64,000 nucleotides of DNA from Mucilaginibacter sp. (GCF_028288205.1 NZ_JAQBOD010000039.1:1-64000); one strand, 5' to 3'. Counted from the first letter of the stretch, positions 18,397 through 25,452 are shown. Numbers and translations: made by a program. The notes: generated from the sequence alone by a model not told the origin.

Positions 18397-18978
18397 ATGA
18401 AAAAGTATGTATTAAGCGCAGTATTGCTAATAGCTGTAAGCATTAGCGCAAAAGCGCAATTTAGCCTCGGCGTTAAGGGGGGCGTAAATTATTCGAAAAT
18501 TACTTCTGATAATATGCACGGATCAACAGTGGCGGGCTACCAGGCAGGTTTATTTGCCCGGTTTGGTGGCGGTTTTTATGTACAGCCAGAAGTTTATGTG
18601 AGCAGTAAAGGCGGCAAATTCGATTCGAGCGCAAATGGTACCAACTACAGCGGCGATGTTAAATTTACTACATTAAATGTTCCGCTATTATTGGGTGGCT
18701 CATTTGGCGCTAAAAATTTAAATTTCCGTATCATGGCCGGCCCTATCTATTCATACCTGATGAATAAGAATGAAAATTTTTCTGCAAACTTTAGCGGTGC
18801 CTATGCCGATTTTGGCAACTACAGAAACAGCACCCTGGGTTACCAGGCCGGTGCCGGTGTTGATATTGGCCCCATCACTGCCGATTTACGTTATGAAGGC
18901 GACCTGACCGACGTAAACAAAACCTACGGTCAGCGTCAAAAAATTTGGGCGTTAAGTGTTGGGTTTAAATTCTTTTAA
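18397..18978 (+). CDS. Outer-membrane beta-barrel (porin/PorT-like) protein
   Basis: A 193-residue exported protein with a signal peptide 1-20 (ends SAKA/Q). Then comes an eight-stranded barrel pattern that opens FSLGVKGGVNYSKITSD and closes with QKIWALSVGFKFF, the terminal Phe typical of Bam substrates. It resembles the many small OmpW/PorT-like barrels of Bacteroidota. No specific function can be assigned. It is followed by a clear terminator. Confidence 0.85.
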   Translation: MKKYVLSAVLLIAVSISAKAQFSLGVKGGVNYSKITSDNMHGSTVAGYQAGLFARFGGGFYVQPEVYVSSKGGKFDSSANGTNYSGDVKFTTLNVPLLLGGSFGAKNLNFRIMAGPIYSYLMNKNENFSANFSGAYADFGNYRNSTLGYQAGAGVDIGPITADLRYEGDLTDVNKTYGQRQKIWALSVGFKFF

Positions 18979-19000
18979 GATAGCTTAAAGCGAAAAGCAG

Positions 19001-19038
19001 AAAGCCATTTCATCTTTATTGATGAAGTGGCTTTTTTT
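19001..19038 (+). terminator. Rho-independent terminator of the barrel-protein gene
   Basis: AAAGCCATTTCATC pairs with GATGAAGTGGCTTT (one G-U), the loop is TTTATT, and seven T follow. It is 23 bases after the stop codon at 18978. Confidence 0.92.
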
Positions 19039-19099
19039 GTTGATAAATTTGGCGCAGCATCGGATGTGGTTGGGTAAAGTAATTTTTCTTACAGAAACT

Positions 19100-19192
19100 C
19101 CATCGCGCATCAATTGCGAACGATAGCGTGACAATCTCTCGTGTGCTAATCTAATAGCTACCACGTCATTGCTGTAAGGAACGAAGCAATTG
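19100..19192. repeat. Interspersed repeat resembling CGTCATTGC..GGAACGAAGCAAT
   Basis: Contains CACGTCATTGCTGTAAGGAA followed by CGAAGCAAT, and a degraded opposite arm with GCGAACGATAGCGTGACAAT. From memory, such words recur as dispersed intergenic palindromes in this phylum; this cannot be verified here. No coding signal is present. Confidence 0.55.
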
Positions 19193-19220
19193 TAAATTGT
19201 TGATTATCAATATAATTAAA

Positions 19221-19314
19221 ATTGTCATCTCGAACGATAGTGAGAGATCCATACACACTCTAAACAGACGGATTGAAATGTATAGATTTCTCGCTACCGC
19301 TCGAAATGACAACG
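19221..19314. repeat. Palindromic interspersed repeat, copy 1
   Basis: The left arm TTGTCATCTCGAACGATAGT pairs imperfectly with the right arm, whose complement reads TTGTCATTTCGAGCGGTAGC, each continuing into GAGA(G/A)ATC-ATACA. The centre is about 23 bases long. A second copy is at 40774-40882, so this is a dispersed element. Confidence 0.8.
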
Positions 19315-19410
19315 GTTTTTTTTATATAGTTTCCATTTTTTACACGTCATAACAATTTTTTTCAGGATTGACCCTGATGGGTACAGCAATGACGCGTGGG
19401 AGAATGACAC

Positions 19411-19517
19411 TTGACGGTTGGGTTGCGCATGGCCCGCGTTAGTGATAGCAGCGGATACCGGCCCGTGGTTAAGGCCTGTGTAGTATGAGCGGACAGCACG
19501 GCCCGCAGGGAACGCCA
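19411..19517. other. GC-rich non-coding element
   Basis: About 104 bases at roughly 64% G+C (hand count) inside DNA that is otherwise clearly AT-rich. It starts GACGGTTGGGTTGCGCATGG and ends CAGGGAACGCC. It includes pairing segments GGCC(T)GTG with CACGGCC (one bulge) and CCGC with GCGG. An open frame across it on the minus strand looks like a by-product. It could be a structured RNA or a dispersed repeat; the function is unknown. Confidence 0.6.
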
Positions 19518-19588
19518 TAAATAACTACCTCACTTCAAAATTCATCATTCATTTTATTCGAGATTAAAAACAGAAGATCATACCAAGG

Positions 19589-19638
19589 AAAAAAAAGTCT
19601 ATAAACAAGCAAAGCCCCTGATGGGCAGGGGCCTTTGC
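19589..19638 (-). terminator. Terminator downstream of the tRNA-like genes
   Basis: GCAAAGCCCCTG (19609-19620) pairs with CAGGGGcCTTTGC (19626-19638) with one bulged base. On the minus strand an eight-T run follows after a further 12 bases. It lies 33 bases beyond the 3' end of the second tRNA-like gene, consistent with one short transcript. Confidence 0.7.
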
Positions 19639-19670
19639 TAACCAATTATAAACCTAAATTATGAGAAGAG

Positions 19671-19786
19671 CTGTAGGAGAAGGGGTCGAACCTCCACAGA
19701 GTGGTTATTCTTATTGCTAAGAGTTTCCCAGGATCTCCGCCACCGCGACGAGGAGGTGTGTCTGCCAAAAATTTCACCATCCTACA
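19671..19786 (-). ncRNA. tRNA-like RNA 2 (class II, oversized variable arm)
   Basis: A 116-nt unit on the minus strand. The acceptor stem TGTAGGA:TCCTACA is perfect and is followed by discriminator G. A Leu-like D arm (GTG:CAC stem, loop with GG) follows. The anticodon arm has stem CCTCC:GGTGG with one T-T mismatch and loop TCGTCGC, lacking the universal U33. The variable region is about 44 nt, with AGA:TCT, TGG:CCA and a terminal hairpin TCTTA-GCAA-TAAGA. The T arm is GGAGG-TTCGACC-CCTTC. CCA is not encoded. The identity would be ambiguous (positional anticodon GTC), so it may not decode. It is 25 bases downstream of its sister gene. Confidence 0.75.
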
Positions 19787-19811
19787 TTGTTTAATTCACG
19801 CCAGTGAATTG

Positions 19812-19923
19812 CTGTTGGGGAAGGATTCGAACCTCCACAGAGTAGTTAGCCCGCTTCGGGTTTCCTATGATCTCTACCACCGGGACGAGGAGGTGTGTCT
19901 GCCAAAAATTTCACCACCCAACA
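19812..19923 (-). ncRNA. tRNA-like RNA 1 (class II, oversized variable arm)
   Basis: A 112-nt unit with the same plan as the gene at 19671: acceptor TGTTGGG:CCCAACA, discriminator G, the same D arm (GTGAAATTTTTGGCAGAC) and an anticodon arm with loop TCGTCCC. The roughly 40-nt variable arm has AGA:TCT, TAG:CTA and the hairpin CCCG-AAG-CGGG. The T arm is GGAGG-TTCGAAT-CCTTC. About 33 nt around the D and anticodon arms are identical to copy 2, while acceptor and variable stems differ with pairing kept. This indicates selection on structure. It is transcribed divergently from the Lrp gene. Confidence 0.78.
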
Positions 19924-20087
19924 TTATGTGTGTGTTATTTATTTAAAAGAACGATTAAGCTTTTAGGTCCAGTTGCTTGTTACAAACATAACAGACCTAT
20001 CAATTCCTTGCAAATATTTCAACAAAAATATTTTATTTTTATTCAAATTATAATTATACTTGTATTTCAATATAGATATTAAAATTT

Positions 20088-20564
20088 ATGTCCCACAGAA
20101 AAGCTCAAAATTTAGAAATTGATAATCTGGATATCCAGATTTTATCAATATTGATGAAAAACGCCACTACGCCGTACACAGAAATTGCTAAAGAATTGAT
20201 CGTTTCCGGCGGAACAATACACGTGCGGATGAAAAAGTTGGAAGAAATGGGTGTAATTAAGGGTGCAAGTTTAGAGGTTGATCCGCAGAAATTAGGCTAT
20301 GATATTACCGCTTTCCTGGGTATATTCCTGGAGAAAGGATCGCAGTATAACGAGGCCGTTAAACAGCTCAAAACCGTTAAGGAGATAGTGGAGCTGCATT
20401 ATACCACTGGTAGCTGGAGTATTTTTGCAAAAATTGTATGTCATGATACTACCCATCTGCGCGAAGTATTGAATGAACAAATACAAAGCGTTAAAGGCAT
20501 ACAGCGCACAGAAACCTTTATATCATTAGAAGAAACCATCAGGAGACAGATTACTTTGGAGTAA
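20088..20564 (+). CDS. Lrp/AsnC-family transcriptional regulator
   Basis: A 158-residue feast/famine regulator. The N-terminal HTH (about 10-60) reads NLDIQILSILMKNATTPYTE then IAKELIVSGGTIHVRMKKLE. The C-terminal RAM/AsnC ligand domain (about 70-150) contains YDITAFLGIFLEKGSQYNEA and the gate region TTGSWSIFAKIVCHDTTHL. The effector is probably an amino acid, but which one cannot be told. It is divergent from the tandem tRNA-like genes (164 bases between) and followed by a terminator. Confidence 0.93.
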   Translation: MSHRKAQNLEIDNLDIQILSILMKNATTPYTEIAKELIVSGGTIHVRMKKLEEMGVIKGASLEVDPQKLGYDITAFLGIFLEKGSQYNEAVKQLKTVKEIVELHYTTGSWSIFAKIVCHDTTHLREVLNEQIQSVKGIQRTETFISLEETIRRQITLE

Positions 20565-20596
20565 TTTGTACTTATACTTTATATAATAATTAGTAG

Positions 20597-20632
20597 AAAG
20601 CTCAGCGGTTTAAAACCGGCGAGCTTTTTTTG
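20597..20632 (+). terminator. Rho-independent terminator of the Lrp/AsnC gene
   Basis: AAGCTC pairs with GAGCTT around an inner stem (GCGGTTTTAAACCGGC-like, near-palindromic), followed by seven T. Confidence 0.88.
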
Positions 20633-20662
20633 GTTTAAACGCTTTTGTTATGCTGAGTAACT

Positions 20663-20886
20663 GAGATCTTGTTTCAAATAACTTGTTTCACCAGTGCTAA
20701 AATTGGCAATTTGCAATTATTTGATTATCAAGAATAAAACTCAAAATTACACCTAAAAATACTGACGAATAAGTTGTTACATTTTGTTTCACCACTTTTT
20801 CTTAATCAACTTATAAACAATAGTTTAAGTCAAAATCTTGTTTCACTTGTTTCATTTTGTTTCACACTCGCGTGAAACAAGATCTC
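20663..20886. repeat. 224-bp element with perfect 14-bp inverted ends and TGTTTCAC words
   Basis: GAGATCTTGTTTCA (20663-20676) and TGAAACAAGATCTC (20873-20886) are exact reverse complements. Between them TGTTTCA occurs six times in direct orientation, four as TGTTTCAC, and the right end holds TGTTTCAC-N6-GTGAAACA. There is no open frame and no obvious target duplication. It may be a non-autonomous mobile element or a clustered protein-binding array. Confidence 0.75.
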
Positions 20887-20894
20887 AAAGTCGT

Positions 20895-21224
20895 TTATAC
20901 TAAAGCTGTCGGCTTATTAAAAATACGATGCTTAAAAAATCTCAGCATAACCGGGCAGGCAATTACCTCGGCAATTATGGATGGGATAAGAACCGGGCCC
21001 TGCATCATATTGAACGGCAGGAACCAATATTTCCAGATGAGGATGGTAAGGGCCAATGATACTACTCTTGTAGAAATTAACAGAAAGGTTAGTTTACCCC
21101 ATGTCCATGGTTTGTTGTATTTAACAACTACAATTACTTGAAAAAATATACCTGCTATAAAAGCTATTGAGCCAAGATTGATAGCTATTGCTAAAAACTC
21201 AAAGAAATTAATAGTATTGTCCAT
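20895..21224 (-). CDS. Small four-helix membrane protein of unknown function
   Basis: A 109-residue protein with about four hydrophobic segments: FLAIAINLGSIAFIAGIFFQ, the LTFLLISTRVVSLALTILIW stretch, MMQGPVLIPSIIAEVIACPV, and a first short one. The charged C-terminus is RFFKHRIFNKPTALV. No family is recognised. It starts 28 bases downstream of the gltX stop on the same strand, so it is probably co-transcribed with gltX. It ends 8 bases from the TGTTTCAC element. Confidence 0.65.
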   Translation of the reverse strand: MDNTINFFEFLAIAINLGSIAFIAGIFFQVIVVVKYNKPWTWGKLTFLLISTRVVSLALTILIWKYWFLPFNMMQGPVLIPSIIAEVIACPVMLRFFKHRIFNKPTALV

Positions 21225-21251
21225 AGTTGGTTTATTTTTTCAAATGTAATA

Positions 21252-22769
21252 TTATTTGAATGCAACCAAAGCTTTCTCTACCCTATTAATCGTTTCATCT
21301 TTACCCAATAAAGCGGCAATATCAAATACATGCGGACCAAATTTACCACCCACCAGCATAATACGGAAAGGCAGCATAACATCACCCGTTTTCAATCCTT
21401 TTTCTTCGGCTAACGCTTTAAATGAGGTTTCAAGATCAGCAGCAACTAATGTTTCGACGGAGTTCAGCATGACAGCAAGCGAATTAAAAAAATCAGTTTT
21501 CTCGTCAGTCCATTTAGGTTTAACGGCATTGAGGTCATATTCCGCAGGGGTTTGAAAAAAGTAAGCAGACTGCTGGTAAAAATCAGGCAGTAAAGTACAA
21601 CGATCCTTTATCAGTTCTATAACGGTTAATAAATAAGCGTCATCTTTAATAATAACGCCCTTATCCGCTAACACTTTTCTAACTTCAACCTTTAACCTTT
21701 CACCTTTAACCTTCTTTATCCACTCTGCATTGAACCATTTGGCTTTTTCAAAATCAAATTTCGCACCGGCTTTGCTTATTCGCTCTATAGAGAATTTATC
21801 AGCCAGTTCATCTATGTTAAATATTTCCCGGTCGCTGCCATCGTTCCAGCCTAAAGTTGCCAGCAGATTTACGAATGCTTCGGGCAAAAAGCCCAATTCC
21901 CGGAAACCCGGAGTAAGCTCACCGGTTTTAGCATCAAACCAATTCATGGCATAAACCGGAAAACCCAGGCGTGCGCCATCACGCTTGCTTAGCTTACCGT
22001 GGCCATCAGGTTTTAATATTAAAGGCAAATGCGCCCATTGCGGCATATTAGCCTTCCATCCCAAATAATCCCATAGCAGTAAATGCACAGGTGCGGATGG
22101 CAACCATTCTTCGCCGCGGAAAGCATGCGATATCTTCATCAAATAATCATCAACCACCACAGCTAAGTGATAAGTTGGCATGCCATCGGCCTTTAATAAA
22201 ACTTTATCATCAACCTGATTAGTTTCAAAACTAACGCGGCCGCGTATCATATCAGTAAAGCTAACGGTTTGATCAGCAGGTATTTTTATGCGGATAACAT
22301 GCGGGGTATGATCGGCCAGCAACTGGTCGACCTCGTGCTGCGGTAATGATAATGAATTTCGCAGTCCATCGCGGTAAACTTGCCCATATTGAAAGTTGGG
22401 TATTTCCTTACGGTTTTTATCCAGTTCTTCGGCAGTATCAAAAGCGTAATAGGCATGGCCCTGCATTACCAGCCTTTCGGCATATTCGCGGTAAATGCTT
22501 TTACGTTCGCTTTGGCGGTATGGAGCATACTGACCGGGTGTAACCGGGCTCTCATCCGGAATAATGCCACACCAGTTTAAACAGTCAATTATATAAGCTT
22601 CGGCACCTTCCACATATCGGTTTTGGTCGGTGTCTTCTACCCTTAAAATAAAATCGCCTTTATTTTTTTTGGCGAAAAGATAGTTAAATAAGGCTGTACG
22701 TACGCCTCCTAAATGTAACCCACCCGTTGGACTGGGTGCAAAACGAACTCTAACTTTTTTGTCTGACAT
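21252..22769 (-). CDS. gltX: Glutamyl-tRNA synthetase, with repeat-derived insertion
   Basis: A 505-residue class I synthetase charging tRNA-Glu. The start ATG 22769 (MSDKKVRVRFAPSPTGGLHL) is the family's N-terminus; the longer upstream frame adds 15 spurious residues. The HIGH equivalent is HLGGVRTALFNYLFA, and the KMSKS equivalent is KLSKRDGARLGF. The anticodon-binding domain is C-terminal. Residues about 352-361 (KVKGERLKVE) are encoded by an AAAGGT heptamer-repeat array, a likely insertion of intergenic repeat DNA into a surface loop of an essential enzyme. Confidence 0.96.
   Translation of the reverse strand: MSDKKVRVRFAPSPTGGLHLGGVRTALFNYLFAKKNKGDFILRVEDTDQNRYVEGAEAYIIDCLNWCGIIPDESPVTPGQYAPYRQSERKSIYREYAERLVMQGHAYYAFDTAEELDKNRKEIPNFQYGQVYRDGLRNSLSLPQHEVDQLLADHTPHVIRIKIPADQTVSFTDMIRGRVSFETNQVDDKVLLKADGMPTYHLAVVVDDYLMKISHAFRGEEWLPSAPVHLLLWDYLGWKANMPQWAHLPLILKPDGHGKLSKRDGARLGFPVYAMNWFDAKTGELTPGFRELGFLPEAFVNLLATLGWNDGSDREIFNIDELADKFSIERISKAGAKFDFEKAKWFNAEWIKKVKGERLKVEVRKVLADKGVIIKDDAYLLTVIELIKDRCTLLPDFYQQSAYFFQTPAEYDLNAVKPKWTDEKTDFFNSLAVMLNSVETLVAADLETSFKALAEEKGLKTGDVMLPFRIMLVGGKFGPHVFDIAALLGKDETINRVEKALVAFK
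21687..21715. repeat. AAAGGT-type heptamer repeat inside gltX
   Basis: AACCTTTAACCTTTCACCTT followed by TAACCTTCT is the minus-sense form of the repeat found between genes at 14391, 15271, 22843 and 24762. Here it is in frame in gltX. Confidence 0.8.
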
Positions 22770-22842
22770 TGTGCGCAAAGATAATTTTTTAGTCGGGAAG
22801 TTTAAATGCCGCAAAGTCCTTAAGATGTAATGTTTTATATTG

Positions 22843-22999
22843 AGGTAAAAGGTTAAAGGCGAAAGGTTAAAGGTTAGTTAGAAATTATAATTATAATAAT
22901 GGTTTTGAAATACAGCACATAGGATAGTACTGTTTTTTTTTGCCTCCTTAGGATGTTTCCTGAAAAACCTTTTGCCTTTTACCTTTCGCCTTTAACCTT
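22843..22999. repeat. AAAGGT-type heptamer repeat pair, inverted
   Basis: The left arm (22843-22875) contains GGTAAAAGGTTAAAGGCGAA then AGGTTAAAGGTT. The right arm (22966-22999) is the reverse complement (CCTTTTGCCTTTTACCTTTC, GCCTTTAACCTT). The roughly 90-base centre is AT-rich and carries the divergent promoters of gltX and the kinase at 23047. Confidence 0.85.
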
Positions 23000-23046
23000 A
23001 ATAAAATTATAAGATATAAACCTATTTTACGTTATTTGAAGCTGAT

Positions 23047-24261
23047 ATGATAAACGCTTACCAAAACAAGAGACGCTGGAAATACATATTGCTTGCTTTT
23101 GCCGTAATTATAGCCAGCGGCTCATTGTTTTATACAAAATACCTGGTAATAAACATTGCAAAGTCTGAGCGTACGCGCGCGCAGGTATGGGCAATGAGCA
23201 TGAAACAAGTAATATCGGCCGATGATGACGACTTTTTGCCTTACGTTTTTGCGGTGCGCGATAGCTCAATAGTACCGGCAATTGTTACCGATGAAAAAGG
23301 TGATATACAAAGTGCAAAAGGCCTTGATAGTACAAAAACCTACATTCCTCCCATTCCGGATGCAATAAAAGATCAAAATGCACCTAAATATGATCCGGAC
23401 TATTTTAAACACGAGCTGCAAATAATGAAAAAACAAAATGAGCCTATTAAAATACCGGTACCAAGGGGTTATTGGCTCATTTATTATAAAGAGTCTCCTC
23501 TGCTTACACAATTAAGATATTTCCCTTATGTACAGCTATCAGTAATTGCTATTTTTTTACTGGCTGCTTATACAGCTTTTAACTCTTCGCGCAAATCCGA
23601 ACAGAACCAGGTTTGGGTGGGATTGGCTAAAGAAACCGCTCATCAATTGGGCACGCCCATATCATCCCTGATGGCATGGATAGAGTTAATTAAGGATAAG
23701 TTTAATGCTGAAGATGACCCGCTGATTGCCGAAATGGAAAACGACGTACAACGGCTGGAAATAGTAGCCGACAGGTTCTCTAAGATAGGCTCCAAACCAA
23801 AGCTGGAAGAACATTCTGTTTACGAGGTGGTAGAAGATTTTGTAAATTATTTTAAGATAAGGGTAAGCAATAATATTAGCTTTGAGCTAACCGGCAATAA
23901 AGACCTAAAAGCAGGTTTAAACATACCGCTGTTTGATTGGGTGGTTGAAAATTTACTCAAAAATGCCGTTAACGCCATTCAGGATAAGGGAAGCATTAAA
24001 GTAAACATAAGCACCAATAAGGTTAAAGACCAGATATTAATTGACATTACAGATACCGGCAAAGGCATACCCCGTTCAAAATTTGCCACTGTATTTCAGC
24101 CGGGTTATACTACGCGTAAGCGTGGCTGGGGCCTGGGTTTATCATTAACTAAACGTATGGTTGAAAATTACCATAACGGACAAATATTTGTGCGCGATTC
24201 TGAACTGGGTAAAGGCTCAACTTTTAGAATAATTTTAAAAAATATTAGAGATGATAAATAA
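23047..24261 (+). CDS. Membrane sensor histidine kinase
   Basis: A 404-residue kinase. TM1 is about 12-34 and TM2 about 162-178, with a periplasmic/extracytoplasmic domain of about 125 residues between. There is no HAMP or PAS. The H box is degenerate for HisKA but phosphorylatable (His199 in GLAKETAHQLGTPISSLMAW). The HATPase_c domain shows ENLLKNAVNAIQ, DTGKGIPRSKF and GLGLSLTKRMVENYH. No response regulator is adjacent. It overlaps the DinB gene by 11 bases (translational coupling). The signal is unknown. Confidence 0.92.
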   Translation: MINAYQNKRRWKYILLAFAVIIASGSLFYTKYLVINIAKSERTRAQVWAMSMKQVISADDDDFLPYVFAVRDSSIVPAIVTDEKGDIQSAKGLDSTKTYIPPIPDAIKDQNAPKYDPDYFKHELQIMKKQNEPIKIPVPRGYWLIYYKESPLLTQLRYFPYVQLSVIAIFLLAAYTAFNSSRKSEQNQVWVGLAKETAHQLGTPISSLMAWIELIKDKFNAEDDPLIAEMENDVQRLEIVADRFSKIGSKPKLEEHSVYEVVEDFVNYFKIRVSNNISFELTGNKDLKAGLNIPLFDWVVENLLKNAVNAIQDKGSIKVNISTNKVKDQILIDITDTGKGIPRSKFATVFQPGYTTRKRGWGLGLSLTKRMVENYHNGQIFVRDSELGKGSTFRIILKNIRDDK

Positions 24262-24763
24262 ACCTAAACCTGATGAATACGCGGCCTTTTATGGTAATTA
24301 TATTTCTCTTGTTTGGGAAGGACCGGTTTTAAATATTTTGGAAGACCTGGCTTCAACTACCTATAAATTTTTTAGTGAGTTTACCGATGAACAGGCTAAC
24401 TATGCTTATGCCGAAGGCAAATGGACCATCAAAGAAGTGCTGGGCCATATGATAGATGCCGAGCGCACCTTTGCTTACCGTATCCTGGCCTTCTCACGCG
24501 GGCAGGAAGAACTGCCTGGCTTTGATGAGAATGCGTATGTAGAGAACGCAACATTTAACAGCCGCACCATACAGGATATGGCGGCCGAGTTTAAAGCGAC
24601 AAGAATAGCTAACTTATATATGCTGCGTGCATTAACGCCAGGGCAATTAAATATAACCGGTATAGCTAACGGTAGCAAAGTGTCTGTATTGGCTATAGTA
24701 TATATATTGGCCGGGCACGAGCTTCACCATTTAAAAATTATAAAAGAGAGATACTTGATTTAA
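24251..24763 (+). CDS. DinB-family protein
   Basis: A 170-residue four-helix bundle of the DinB/YfiT superfamily. Candidate metal ligands are His66 (EVLGHMIDAERTFAYR) and the C-terminal HxxHH (His156, His159, His160 in AGHELHHLKIIKERYLI). This matches the three-His site of the family. Such proteins are often metal-dependent thiol transferases or of unknown function; a role in DNA damage is not implied. The start ATG overlaps the 3' end of the histidine kinase gene. Confidence 0.88.
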   Translation: MINKPKPDEYAAFYGNYISLVWEGPVLNILEDLASTTYKFFSEFTDEQANYAYAEGKWTIKEVLGHMIDAERTFAYRILAFSRGQEELPGFDENAYVENATFNSRTIQDMAAEFKATRIANLYMLRALTPGQLNITGIANGSKVSVLAIVYILAGHELHHLKIIKERYLI

Positions 24764-24825
24764 GGTAAAAAGGCGAAAGGTAAAAGGTGAAAGGTTTTCT
24801 CCTCCTACCTTTTACCTTTTACCTC
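24762..24825. repeat. AAAGGT-type heptamer repeat hairpin between convergent genes
   Basis: AAGGTAAAAAGGCGAAAGGT then AAAAGGTGAAAGG, a T/C-rich loop, and the inverted CTACCTTTTACCTTTTACCT. It starts at the dinB-like stop and may act as a transcription stop for both convergent genes. Confidence 0.85.
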
Positions 24826-24829
24826 CTGA

Positions 24830-25192
24830 TTATTCCTCTACTTCCTTTTTTGCTTCTTTTTTCTCTATCAGGTACGATATAAATAAACCTGTACCACCAA
24901 ACATGGCTATCATAGCGAAATAAACAGCCGGATTATCATTATCCCTGCTAAAATAAAGCGTTGAATCTAATATATAGGCTATAAATAAACCTAAACCTGA
25001 GCCAATTAACAACAAGCCCCAGGTAAGCACGTAATTACGGTTTATAGGCTTTCTTGAACTTCGTGGGTCCATGCCACGTTCTATCATAGCCATTCTTTCG
25101 CGGTTACTTAAATAAACAATACCAAATATCATTGCAAACATTGCAATTGGTACTAAAATCGGGATCAAAACCCCTAATACATGTGCGTCCAT
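24830..25192 (-). CDS. DUF6249-like membrane protein
   Basis: A 120-residue membrane protein. TM1 is about 7-28 (VLIPILVPIAMFAMIFGIVY). A conserved-looking cytoplasmic segment follows (RERMAMIERGMDPRSSRK), then TM2 (YVLTWGLLLIGSGLGLFIAY) and TM3 (FAMIAMFGGTGLFISYLIEK), and a charged KKEAKKEVEE tail. This is the DUF6249 layout. Its promoter region carries a TGTAACCTC-N12-GTAGTCATAG site identical in plan to the site of the divergent sigma-factor gene, so it is a probable regulon member. Confidence 0.8.
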   Translation of the reverse strand: MDAHVLGVLIPILVPIAMFAMIFGIVYLSNRERMAMIERGMDPRSSRKPINRNYVLTWGLLLIGSGLGLFIAYILDSTLYFSRDNDNPAVYFAMIAMFGGTGLFISYLIEKKEAKKEVEE

Positions 25193-25257
25193 CTTATTTA
25201 ATTTTAAAAGTTAGTTTTTTTAATTTTCATATACACCATAATTAATGTATTTGTAAG

Positions 25258-25288
25258 CTATGACTACCTGTTTTTTGATGAGGTTACA
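25258..25288 (-). promoter_or_regulatory. Candidate ECF sigma promoter of the DUF6249-like gene
   Basis: The minus strand reads TGTAACCTC-N12-GTAGTCATAG, identical in both boxes and spacing to 25412-25442 but pointing left. It starts 66 bases before the gene's ATG. Confidence 0.65.
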
Positions 25289-25411
25289 GGTTTTGTTAAA
25301 AAGTTGTAAGCTTGGCGGATTGCAGTTGGCAGTATTAATATTTATCTTTATTTAATACTACAAATATATACAGTTTGGAAACTGCTCTAAAAACTGCAAA
25401 CTGAAAAAAAG

Positions 25412-25442
25412 TGTAACCTCTGTAAACATCCCGTAGTCATAG
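25412..25442 (+). promoter_or_regulatory. Candidate autoregulated ECF sigma promoter
   Basis: TGTAACCTC (25412-25420), 12 bases, then GTAGTCATAG (25433-25442). The -35/-10-like boxes are perfectly repeated, in opposite orientation, 124 bases upstream (25258-25288). The sigma gene's ATG is only 10 bases after the -10-like box, which would give a nearly leaderless mRNA. Confidence 0.65.
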
Positions 25443-25452
25443 TCTATATAAA

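Noticed and set aside
19294..19518. 74-residue frame across the GC-rich block
   Set aside because: Starts in the block and reads through repeat DNA; more likely non-coding.
19701..19946. Plus-strand frame with LLLGKDSNLHR
   Set aside because: This is the usual false translation of the antisense of tRNA T arms (GGTTCGAATCC); not a gene.
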